Assembly (NCBI RefSeq): GCF_900101265.1
Contig: NZ_FMZS01000001.1
Coordinates: 124,001 to 188,000 of the forward strand
Direction of reading: 5' to 3'
DNA length: 64,000 nucleotides
DNA from: Massilia sp. PDC64
GTDB taxonomy: Bacteria > Pseudomonadota > Gammaproteobacteria > Burkholderiales > Burkholderiaceae_D
Shown here one piece after another: positions 57,195 to 64,000 of this stretch. The position numbers and the translations under genes were made by a program. The notes under the pieces were generated by a model. That model was not told the origin of the DNA. It did not search any database and worked only from the letters and a program-made list of their open reading frames with translations. The stretch's first letter is position 1; each line of letters starts with the position of its first letter.

Positions 57195-58103
57195 ATGACC
57201 TTCAAACAACTGGAAGCGTTCTACTGGGCCGCCACGTGCGCCAACTTCGCCATCGCGGCGCAGCGGCTGCACGTGTCGATTTCCTCGCTGTCCAAGCGCA
57301 TCGCCGAACTGGAGGAGTCGCTGGGCGTGCAACTGTTCGACCGCGGCGGCCATCGCGCCGTGCTGACGGAAGCCGGCCACGGCCTGCTGCCGCGCGCGCT
57401 GGAGCTGCTGGACGCCGCGGCGGCCATCCGCAACAGCTTCGCGCCCGACGCCGGCCTGGCGGGACGCTGCGCGTTCGGCGTGGGAGAACTGAGTGCGATG
57501 ACGTGGCTGCCCCGGTTCGTCGCCGAGGTTCGTGCCCGGCATCCGCAACTGGTGCTGGAACCGTATGTCGACACGGGCGCCGTGCTCGCGGCTCGCGTCG
57601 ACGACGGCGAGCTCGATTTCGCCGTCGTCGCGGGCCGCTCGGCGCGCCAGGCCATTCTCTCGCAGCCGGTCACGCAGGCCAGGTTCGTGTGGACGGCCGC
57701 GCCGGCGCTGGCGGACCGCTATCCCGGCCTGCCGGACCTGATCCGCGCCGGCCAGCCCATCGTCGCCCTGCCGCCGTCGGCCGGCACGACGCGCCTGATC
57801 GACGACTGGCTGCTCGCGCACGGCATCGCGAAAAACGAACGCATCAGCTGTAACAACTGGGGTGCGATCGCGGGGATGCTGGTGGCCTCTGTCGGCGTCG
57901 GCATCCTGCCCGAGGGCTGGGCGCAGAAACTGGCGCGCGCGAATCTGCTGCGCATCCTCGACGACACGCACCCGCTCGCCACGCTGACCTATACCTTCCA
58001 GTGGCGCCGCGGCGACTCGCGGCCGCTGATCGACCAGATGCTGGCGCTGGCTGCCGACGTGGCAGATTTTTCTGCGGACGCGCAACTGCCGTGGCTCATC
58101 TGA
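57195..58103 (+). CDS. LysR-type regulator divergent from lhgO
   Basis: This 302-residue regulator starts MTFKQLEAFYWAATCANFAI with the helix-turn-helix through LHVSISSLSKRIAELEESLG. The effector domain follows. Its start lies 8 bases after the second palindrome, suggesting autoregulation together with control of lhgO and the transporter. Confidence 0.93.
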   Translation: MTFKQLEAFYWAATCANFAIAAQRLHVSISSLSKRIAELEESLGVQLFDRGGHRAVLTEAGHGLLPRALELLDAAAAIRNSFAPDAGLAGRCAFGVGELSAMTWLPRFVAEVRARHPQLVLEPYVDTGAVLAARVDDGELDFAVVAGRSARQAILSQPVTQARFVWTAAPALADRYPGLPDLIRAGQPIVALPPSAGTTRLIDDWLLAHGIAKNERISCNNWGAIAGMLVASVGVGILPEGWAQKLARANLLRILDDTHPLATLTYTFQWRRGDSRPLIDQMLALAADVADFSADAQLPWLI

Positions 58104-58125
58104 TCATTAACGACATCGACAAATT

Positions 58126-58154
58126 TTGTAGAATCCTCTACAAGATGATAATAT
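58126..58154 (+). promoter_or_regulatory. promoter and ChrB-type operator of chrB-chrA
   Basis: TTGTAGA-ATCC-TCTACAA (58126-58143) is a perfect 7-bp inverted repeat. Its left edge TTGTAG serves as -35, with a 17-bp spacer to TAATAT (58149-58154). Transcription would begin near 58161, the chrB start codon, so the message is probably leaderless. A repressor on the palindrome would block the promoter. Confidence 0.75.
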
Positions 58155-58160
58155 CCCGGC

Positions 58161-59123
58161 ATGAATGACCGGATACCCCACTGGCTCCTGCTCGTCGTCA
58201 CCCTGCCGACCAGCAGTGCAACCGCACGCATGCGCATCTGGCGCGCCCTGAAGGCGCTCGGTTGCGGCGCGCTGCGGGATGGCGTCTATCTCCTCCCCGA
58301 CACGGAGACGCTGGGCGCGCAGCTCGCAGCCCTGGGCGACGAGACCATCCGCGAGGGCGGCACGGCGTGGCTGCTGCAAGCCGGTCCTGTCGACGATGCC
58401 GACGAACAGCGCTACCGGAGCCTGTTCGACCGCCGCCAGGAATACGCGGACTTCATCGCAGTGCTCGCGGACGTCGGCAAGTCCATCCCGGCATCGACGC
58501 CCCAGGACGTCAACAAGCAGTTGCGCAAGCTGCGGCGCGACTACGAGGCGCTGCGCGCGATCGACTATTTTCCCAACGAGGCCAGCGCCCAGGGCGAGCA
58601 GGCCTGGCGTGAGTTCACGGCCCTCGCCGACAAGGTGCTGTCGCCGGATGAACCGCACGCCGTCGACGTCCCGATTCCCCGGCTGGATCCGACCGCATAC
58701 CGCGCCCGCACGTGGGCCACGCGCAGGCATATGTGGGTCGACCGCGTCGCCAGCGCGTGGCTGATCCGGCGCCACATCGATCGCGACGCGCGCTTCCTGT
58801 GGCTGGAAACGCCGGGCGATTGCCCGCCGGATGCGCTGGGATTCGATTTCGACGGCGCCGCCTTCAGCCACGTCGGCGCCAGGGTCACCTTCGAAGTGCT
58901 GCTGGCCAGCTTCGGCCTCGACCGCGACCCGGGACTGGCGCGCCTCGGTGCGCTGGTCCACGTGCTGGACGTCGGCACCGGCTTCGTCGCCGAAGCCGCC
59001 GGTTTCGAAGCGATGCTGGCCGGACTGCGCCAGCATGCGCGCGACGACGACGACCTGCTGGCGCACGCGACACCCCTCCTCGACGGGCTGTACGCCCATT
59101 TCTCGAACAGGCATCCCACATGA
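58161..59123 (+). CDS. chrB: chromate-responsive regulator/resistance protein ChrB
   Basis: This 320-residue protein combines the N-terminal ChrB domain (HWLLLVVTLPTSSATARMRI, then WRALKALGCGALRDGVYLLP) and the C-terminal ChrB domain (ARTWATRRHMWVDRVASAWL, then IRRHIDRDARFLWLE). ChrB acts as a chromate-sensing repressor of chr operons and may also have enzymatic activity. It overlaps chrA by ATGA. No ribosome site precedes its start. Confidence 0.94.
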   Translation: MNDRIPHWLLLVVTLPTSSATARMRIWRALKALGCGALRDGVYLLPDTETLGAQLAALGDETIREGGTAWLLQAGPVDDADEQRYRSLFDRRQEYADFIAVLADVGKSIPASTPQDVNKQLRKLRRDYEALRAIDYFPNEASAQGEQAWREFTALADKVLSPDEPHAVDVPIPRLDPTAYRARTWATRRHMWVDRVASAWLIRRHIDRDARFLWLETPGDCPPDALGFDFDGAAFSHVGARVTFEVLLASFGLDRDPGLARLGALVHVLDVGTGFVAEAAGFEAMLAGLRQHARDDDDLLAHATPLLDGLYAHFSNRHPT

Positions 59124-60277
59124 CACCTCAATACACCCTCTGGCAGATGGTCGCGTACATGCTGCGGCTCGGCACCCTCGGCTTCGGCGGCCCCGTGGCG
59201 CTGGTCGGCTACATGCAGCGCGACCTCGTCGAAGAACGGGGCTGGATCTCCGCCGCCGACTACAAGGAAGGCCTCGCGCTGGCCCAGCTCGCGCCCGGCC
59301 CGCTGGCGGCCCAGCTGGGCATCTACCTCGGCTACGTGCATTACCGCGTCCTCGGCGCCACGCTGGCCGGCCTCGCCTTCGTGCTGCCGTCCTTCCTGAT
59401 GGTCGTCGCGCTGGGCTGGGCGTACGTGCGCTTCGGCGGCATCTCGTGGATGCAGGCCGTGTTCTACGGCGTGGGCGCGGCGGTCACGGGGATCATCGCG
59501 ATGAGCGCCAAAAAGCTGACCACGAAAACGCTGGGCAAGGACAAGCTGCTCTGGGCGGTGTACCTGACCCTGGCCGTGGTCACGATCGCGACCGAATCCG
59601 AAGTGGCCTGGCTATTGATCGCCGGCGGCGTGCTGGTCTGGCTGCTGCGGGCGCCGCCGGGATGGGCGCGCAGGGGCACGCTCGGCGCCGCTTCCATCGC
59701 CGAGCTGCCGCTGGCGGCCAGCCTGGCGGGAGGCGCGGACCCGTCCCTGCTGGCGCAGATCGGCGTCTTCTTCGCCAAGGCCGGCGCGTTCGTGTTCGGC
59801 TCGGGCCTCGCGATCGTGCCCTTCCTGTACGGCGGCGTCGTGACCGAACACCACTGGCTCAACGAAAAGCAGTTCGTCGATGCCGTCGCGGTCGCGATGA
59901 TCACGCCGGGACCGGTCGTGATCACGGTCGGATTCATCGGTTACCTGATCGCGGGGTTCGGCGGCGCGACGGTGGCGGCACTCGCGACCTTCATTCCCTG
60001 CTACCTGTTCACCATCCTGCCCGCGCCGTATTTCAAGCGTTACGGCAAGCTGCCCGGCGTGGTGGCCTTCGTCGACGGCATCACGGCCGCGGCGGTGGGC
60101 GCGATCACGGGATCGGTCGTGGTGCTGGCGAAGCGCTCCATCACCGACCTCCCTTCCGTGGCGCTGGTGGCCGTCACGGTATTGCTGCTGTGGCGCTTCA
60201 AGAAGCTGCAGGAGCCGGTCATCATCGCGGCGGCTGCGGTGGCGGGGCTCATCCTGTATCCGCTCACGCATGCGTGA
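59120..60277 (+). CDS. chrA: chromate transporter ChrA
   Basis: This 385-residue inner-membrane efflux protein has two CHR domains. The first contains LGTLGFGGPVALVGYMQRDL and LAQLAPGPLAAQLGIYLGYV. The second has KAGAFVFGSGLAIVPFLYGG and VAVAMITPGPVVITVGFIGY. It exports chromate. The start at 59120 is coupled to chrB. Its 3' end is 17 bp from the convergent small gene at 60295. Confidence 0.95.
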   Translation: MTPQYTLWQMVAYMLRLGTLGFGGPVALVGYMQRDLVEERGWISAADYKEGLALAQLAPGPLAAQLGIYLGYVHYRVLGATLAGLAFVLPSFLMVVALGWAYVRFGGISWMQAVFYGVGAAVTGIIAMSAKKLTTKTLGKDKLLWAVYLTLAVVTIATESEVAWLLIAGGVLVWLLRAPPGWARRGTLGAASIAELPLAASLAGGADPSLLAQIGVFFAKAGAFVFGSGLAIVPFLYGGVVTEHHWLNEKQFVDAVAVAMITPGPVVITVGFIGYLIAGFGGATVAALATFIPCYLFTILPAPYFKRYGKLPGVVAFVDGITAAAVGAITGSVVVLAKRSITDLPSVALVAVTVLLLWRFKKLQEPVIIAAAAVAGLILYPLTHA

Positions 60278-60294
60278 GAACGGCGCCGCCGCAC

Positions 60295-60609
60295 TCAATG
60301 GATCGAGCAGCCTCGCAGTGTCGGTAACGGTTGAATGGCGACAGCGACGTCGCCTTCCGGATCGTCTTCGGTTTTACACTGGATCCATGCAAGCACTTCG
60401 GCAATACTGGCCAACCCGCTGTGCAAGGAAGCACGGGCCGCGTAATAGTCGGCCAGGTCTTCATTGTCGGGCTCCGGCACGGCGGTCACCGGGTGGCCCA
60501 GTGCAAGGATTTTCGTTTCCAGCTCGTTCAGATCGAACGTCAGCGCGGCATGAAGCGCTTCCATGGCCGCTACCGCGTCATCCATATCGTAGGCGATTGC
60601 ATCGTTCAT
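60295..60609 (-). CDS. small acidic protein of unknown function
   Basis: This 104-residue protein starts MNDAIAYDMDDAVAAMEALH with GGAAAG 9 bases upstream. It is acidic, mostly helical by pattern, with no membrane segment or known motif. The longer frame from 60795 is not supported. The 182 bases between it and the LysR gene at 60792 hold nothing recognised. Confidence 0.6.
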   Translation of the reverse strand: MNDAIAYDMDDAVAAMEALHAALTFDLNELETKILALGHPVTAVPEPDNEDLADYYAARASLHSGLASIAEVLAWIQCKTEDDPEGDVAVAIQPLPTLRGCSIH

Positions 60610-60791
60610 GGCGATTCTTTCCAGCCTTGAGGTTGTCTTGTGATGCGCGGGCCGGGCAACTCGGTGCGTGGAAAGCCGGATGACGGAAGAGAACGGGGCC
60701 GCCAGGAAAAGGCATGCGCAAGGCGGGCAATCATCCGGCGTCCCGCAACCATAAGATACAGCAATTATCGAAAGTCCACCAACAAACGGAT

Positions 60792-61694
60792 TCACGTATC
60801 CCGCGCGAACGCCACCAGCCGCTCCCGCACCCAGCGCTGCGCCGCATCGCCATGGTTGCGGTTATGCCAGGCCATGTGGATGGCGAAGCCGGGCACGGAC
60901 AGCGGCGGCGCCAGCACGCGCACGCGCACGTTGCGCCCTTCCACCATGCGGGCGGGCACGAGGGCGACGAGGTCGGAGCGCTCGACCAGGTCCAGCACGG
61001 AGTGGAACGTCGACGCCGACACGACGACGCGGCGCCGCAATCCCTGCGCGTCGAGCACCTCGTCGACCGGCGACGTGAAGCCGCCGCCGCGCGGCGACAC
61101 CATCACGTGTTCCAGTTCGCAGAAGCGCTGCGTATCCAGCGGGCGGCGCAGCACCGGATGCCCGCGGCGCGCGATGAAGACGTAGCGCTCCTCGAACAGC
61201 GGGCGCGAACGGAGCGACTCCGCGATGCCTTCCGGCGTCAGCACCGCGAGGTCGACTTCTCCCTTTTCCATCTGCGCTTCCAGGCGCACGGGATCGCCCG
61301 GACGCAGGGCGATGCGCAGGCCGGGTGCTTCGCGGCGCAGCGCCAGCGTGAAGTCGAGCAGCAGCGCGGATTGCACGTAGTCCGAGCACGCCACGTGGAC
61401 CGTGAACTCGTCGCGCGCGGGGTCGAAGGCGCGGGCCGACGTCACCACGTCGCGCAGCTGCGCGAGGGCCGCCGCCAGCGGCGCCTGCAGGCCGAGGGCC
61501 AGCGGCGTGGGCGTCATGCCGCGGTGGCTCGGCACGAACAGCGGGTCGCCCAGCATCCCGCGCAGGCGCGCCAGCTGGGCGCTCAGCGCGGGCTGGCTCA
61601 GGTTCAGGCGCTGCGCGGCGCGGCTCACGCTGCGCTCGGCCAGCAGCGCGTCGAGCGTGACGAGCAGGTTGAAGTCCATTCTCTTGATATCCAT
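60792..61694 (-). CDS. LysR-type regulator, divergent from the quinone reductase
   Basis: This 300-residue regulator reads MDIKRMDFNLLVTLDALLAE followed by the helix-turn-helix SVSRAAQRLNLSQPALSAQL and a NodD-like effector domain. The start at 61694 is favoured, with 61679 possible. An ATCCA-N5-TGGAT palindrome (61689-61703) overlaps its start, suggesting self-repression. The quinone reductase gene is divergent 92 bp away. Confidence 0.92.
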   Translation of the reverse strand: MDIKRMDFNLLVTLDALLAERSVSRAAQRLNLSQPALSAQLARLRGMLGDPLFVPSHRGMTPTPLALGLQAPLAAALAQLRDVVTSARAFDPARDEFTVHVACSDYVQSALLLDFTLALRREAPGLRIALRPGDPVRLEAQMEKGEVDLAVLTPEGIAESLRSRPLFEERYVFIARRGHPVLRRPLDTQRFCELEHVMVSPRGGGFTSPVDEVLDAQGLRRRVVVSASTFHSVLDLVERSDLVALVPARMVEGRNVRVRVLAPPLSVPGFAIHMAWHNRNHGDAAQRWVRERLVAFARDT

Positions 61695-61703
61695 TTTTTG
61701 GAT
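61689..61703. promoter_or_regulatory. palindrome at the LysR start, possible autoregulatory site
   Basis: ATCCA-TTTTT-TGGAT is a perfect 5-bp inverted repeat covering the probable start codon of the LysR gene. Confidence 0.35.
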
Positions 61704-61786
61704 ACTACCCCAAAAGCCGGCTGGCATTCCCAGGCGCCTCCCGCACGCCGAGAATGGTCTTCATCGAACCATCAAGGAGCACGAAG

Positions 61787-62554
61787 ATGAAGACCGTTTT
61801 ACTCGTACACGCCCACCCCGATCCGCATTCCCTCACGGCGCAGATGGTGCAGGCCGCGCGCGCCGCACTGCGCGCCGAGGGCCATGAAGTGATCCAGTCC
61901 GACCTGTACGCGCTGGGCTGGAAAGCCGTCTACGACGAACACGATTTCCCGAGCCGGCTGGACCCCGAGCGCCTGTCGTTCGTGGACGAATCCGGCCACG
62001 CGTTCAGCACCGGCACGCAGCCGGACGACGTGCGCGCCGAACAGGCGAAGCTGATGGCGGCGGATGCCGTCGTCTTCCAGTTCCCGCTGTGGTGGTTCGG
62101 CATGCCGGCCATCATGAAAGGCTGGATCGAGCGCGTGTTCGCGTACGGCCTCGCCTACGGTTATCAAGGCGCGGGCAACCGTTACCGCTACGGCGAAGGC
62201 GGCCTCGCGGGCAAGCGCGCCATGCTGTCCGTGACGACGGGCGGGCCGGCCGAGGACTACGGCCCGCGCGGCATCAACGGCCAACTCGACGAACTGCTGT
62301 TCCCCATCACGCACGGCACGCTGTTCTTCCCCGGCATGGAGGTGCTGCCCACGTATGCCGTGTACGGCACCGGCCGCATCGACGCCGAGGGTGTCGAGCG
62401 CGCGAAAGCCGGCCTGGCGGCGCGCATGCGCACCCTGTTCACCGATGCGCCGATTCCCTACCGGCCGCAGAACGGCGGCGACTATCCGGACCGGCACGTG
62501 CTGGCGGACGACGTCGCGCCCGGCGTCACGGGGTTGCGCGCGCATCTGCGCTGA
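61787..62554 (+). CDS. NAD(P)H:quinone oxidoreductase, flavodoxin-fold
   Basis: This 255-residue FMN/FAD-dependent reductase is of the NQO1/MdaB/KefF group. LLVHAHPDPHSLTAQMVQAA is the phosphate-binding start, and FPLWWFGMPAIMKGWIERVF the family core. AAGGAG lies 8 bases before the start at 61787. It likely reduces quinones to protect against oxidative or electrophile stress and is controlled by the divergent LysR protein. Confidence 0.92.
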   Translation: MKTVLLVHAHPDPHSLTAQMVQAARAALRAEGHEVIQSDLYALGWKAVYDEHDFPSRLDPERLSFVDESGHAFSTGTQPDDVRAEQAKLMAADAVVFQFPLWWFGMPAIMKGWIERVFAYGLAYGYQGAGNRYRYGEGGLAGKRAMLSVTTGGPAEDYGPRGINGQLDELLFPITHGTLFFPGMEVLPTYAVYGTGRIDAEGVERAKAGLAARMRTLFTDAPIPYRPQNGGDYPDRHVLADDVAPGVTGLRAHLR

Positions 62555-62612
62555 GGGGTGCGCGCCCATCGTGGGACAATGGCGGGAACCCATCCACACG
62601 AGGAACCCGCCC

Positions 62613-63866
62613 ATGACCACGACCATGCACAAGATCGCCCTGATCCTGTTCGTGCTCGCCCTGCTGCACACGTTCGCGACGCGCCTGTTCGAAGGCCTGG
62701 CGCACCGCCATCCGCGCCACGCCGGCCTGTTCCACCTGCTGGGCGAAGTGGAGGTCGTCTTCGGCTTCTGGGCCTTCGTGCTGATGCTCGCCATGGCCTT
62801 CGTCGACGGCAGCGCCGCCGCCATCGACTACGCCGAGTCGCGCCATTACACCGAGCCCCTGTTCGTGTTCGTCGTGATGGTGGTGGCCGCGTCGCGGCCC
62901 GTGCTGGAGGCGGCGCGCGCGCTCGTGCGCCTGCTCGCGCGACTGCTGCCGCTGCGCGCGGAAATCGCGCAGACGTGGCTCGGCCTCGCGCTCGTGCCGC
63001 TGGCCGGTTCCCTGATCACGGAACCGGCCGCGATGACCCTGGCCGCGCTGATGCTGGCCCCGTCCGTGTTCCGCGCCGGCATGCCGGAATGGCTGAAATA
63101 CGGGGCGCTGGGCGTCCTGTTCGTCAACGTGTCGATCGGCGGCACCCTGACGTCGTATGCGGCGCCGCCCGTGCTGATGGTGGCCGCGACGTGGGGCTGG
63201 GACAGCGTCCACATGCTGACGCACTTCGGCTGGCGCGCGGCCATCGCCGTGCTGGTCAACGCCAGCGTCGTAACGTACTTGCTGCGCCCGCACCTGCGCC
63301 CGTTCGACATCTCGATCGAGGGCGAGGCCCCCGTGCGCATGCCGCCGCTCGTGACGCTCACCCACCTGGGCGTGCTGACGGCCATCGTGCTGCTGGCCCA
63401 TCATCCCGTGCTGTTCACCGGCATTTTTTTACTATTCCTCGGCATCACCCAGGCCTACCCGCGCTACCAGGACCCGCTGATCCTGAAGGAAGGCCTGCTC
63501 GTCGGCTTCTTCCTCGCCGGCCTCGTCGTGCTGGGCGGGATGCAGCAATGGTGGCTGCAGCCCATCGTCGCGAAGCTGGAGCCGACCGCCCTGTTCTTCG
63601 GCGCGCTGGGCCTCACCGCCATCACGGACAATGCCGCGCTGACCTATCTCGGCTCGTTGATCGCCGGGCTGTCCGAGCGCGCGCAATACATGCTCGTGGC
63701 GGGGGCGGTGGCGGGCGGCGGCCTGACCGTCATCGCCAACGCGCCGAACCCGGCCGGCGTGGCCCTGCTGCGGCGCGGCTTCAACGACGAGTCGATCGGG
63801 GCCGTGGGCCTGCTGCTGGGTGCGCTGGCGCCCACTTGTGCGGCGGCGATGTTGTTCTTGTTGTAA
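62613..63866 (+). CDS. putative sodium/proton antiporter-like membrane protein
   Basis: This 417-residue inner-membrane protein has about 11 helices. AGSLITEPAAMTLAALMLAP and GGTLTSYAAPPVLMVAATWG are repeated helix-break motifs of ion transporters annotated as putative Na+/H+ antiporters (IT superfamily). A third such block, AITDNAALTYLGSLI, and GLTVIANAPNPAGVALL complete the pattern. The start at 62613 follows AGGAACCC. Ion specificity is inferred from family only. Confidence 0.85.
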   Translation: MTTTMHKIALILFVLALLHTFATRLFEGLAHRHPRHAGLFHLLGEVEVVFGFWAFVLMLAMAFVDGSAAAIDYAESRHYTEPLFVFVVMVVAASRPVLEAARALVRLLARLLPLRAEIAQTWLGLALVPLAGSLITEPAAMTLAALMLAPSVFRAGMPEWLKYGALGVLFVNVSIGGTLTSYAAPPVLMVAATWGWDSVHMLTHFGWRAAIAVLVNASVVTYLLRPHLRPFDISIEGEAPVRMPPLVTLTHLGVLTAIVLLAHHPVLFTGIFLLFLGITQAYPRYQDPLILKEGLLVGFFLAGLVVLGGMQQWWLQPIVAKLEPTALFFGALGLTAITDNAALTYLGSLIAGLSERAQYMLVAGAVAGGGLTVIANAPNPAGVALLRRGFNDESIGAVGLLLGALAPTCAAAMLFLL

Positions 63867-63913
63867 GTTATTGGTCGCAGCGGGGCACTCCGCGTCCCGA
63901 ATCGAGGATAACC

Positions 63914-64000
63914 ATGGATCAAGAACTACTGGTCAGCAAAACGGGCACCATCGAACGCTGCTGCAAGCGTGCCCGCGACGAATACGAAAAGGACCCGACC
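63914..64000 (+). CDS. start of a HepT-like (DUF86) gene, cut by the right edge
   Basis: Twenty-nine codons are present from ATG 63914, after GAGGATAA. The segment VSKTGTIERCCKRARDEY resembles the N-terminal helix of HepT-family RNase toxins, which work with MntA nucleotidyltransferases. The partner gene is not upstream and may lie past the window. Confidence 0.5.
   Translation, partial: MDQELLVSKTGTIERCCKRARDEYEKDPT

Overview
The window looks like a chromosomal segment of an Oxalobacteraceae betaproteobacterium (Massilia/Duganella/Telluria type). The basis is very high G+C with strong third-position bias, two CheR-tethered chemoreceptors, betaproteobacterial-style porin, TonB receptor and LysR genes, and an SOS-controlled imuA-imuB plus dnaE2 mutagenesis set. 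This placement is inference from gene content; no 16S or marker phylogeny is possible here. Most genes are ordinary core or accessory metabolism. Long antisense reading frames are common because of the G+C content and were ignored.

Layout: 1-809 is the 5' part of pyrG. 958-3133 holds a DUF898 membrane protein and an M48 metalloprotease. 3382-8806 holds two paralogous methyl-accepting chemotaxis proteins around a PRC-barrel protein and an M20 amidohydrolase. 8810-10840 is leuA with an upstream leucine-rich leader peptide and attenuator. 10838-14056 is dnaE2 with its own LexA box. 14135-16806 holds PhzF-like, two VOC proteins and a PLP ammonia-lyase. 16936-19326 is a TonB-dependent receptor.

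An AT-rich island (about 19383-23120) holds two translationally coupled genes: a GHKL-type ATPase and a large protein with apparently degenerate, tandem phosphoribosyltransferase-like folds. This is the strongest candidate in the window for an undescribed (possibly defence or stress) system. 23301-26234 is a GtrB/GtrA/ArnT-like polyprenyl-sugar glycosylation operon. 26218-29782 is a DegP-family protease with a two-component system. 29868-32378 is a GH30 glycosidase with a LacI regulator and its operator. 32434-34975 is a phosphate transporter plus PPK2 behind a Pho-box-like site. 35094-35573 is an Hsp20 gene with a sigma32-like promoter and ROSE-like thermometer. 35796-42591 holds an M61 peptidase, a Cys/Gly-tailed protein, a REPIN-like repeat, a CAT-like acyltransferase, a hydrolase, and a Pmp3/YceI/membrane-protein cluster. 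It ends with a small secreted protein that may be an Ivy-like lysozyme inhibitor.

42594-44721 is imuB-imuA with a near-perfect LexA box. A 79-bp copy of that promoter region recurs at 46440-46518 in front of an NTF2-like gene, with an AT-richer membrane-protein gene between them. 46526-54518 is a probable 5-oxoproline/D-glutamate utilisation operon (DUF1445 protein, MFS transporter, fused OplA-type oxoprolinase, porin) with a divergent LysR regulator. 54520-58103 is an L-2-hydroxyglutarate oxidase/MFS operon with a divergent LysR regulator. Both routes feed glutamate or 2-oxoglutarate. 58161-60277 is chrB-chrA chromate resistance. 60295-63866 holds a small unknown, a LysR/quinone-reductase divergent pair and a sodium/proton antiporter-like protein. 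The start of a HepT-like gene runs off the right edge. No rRNA, tRNA, CRISPR, IS element or prophage was recognised.
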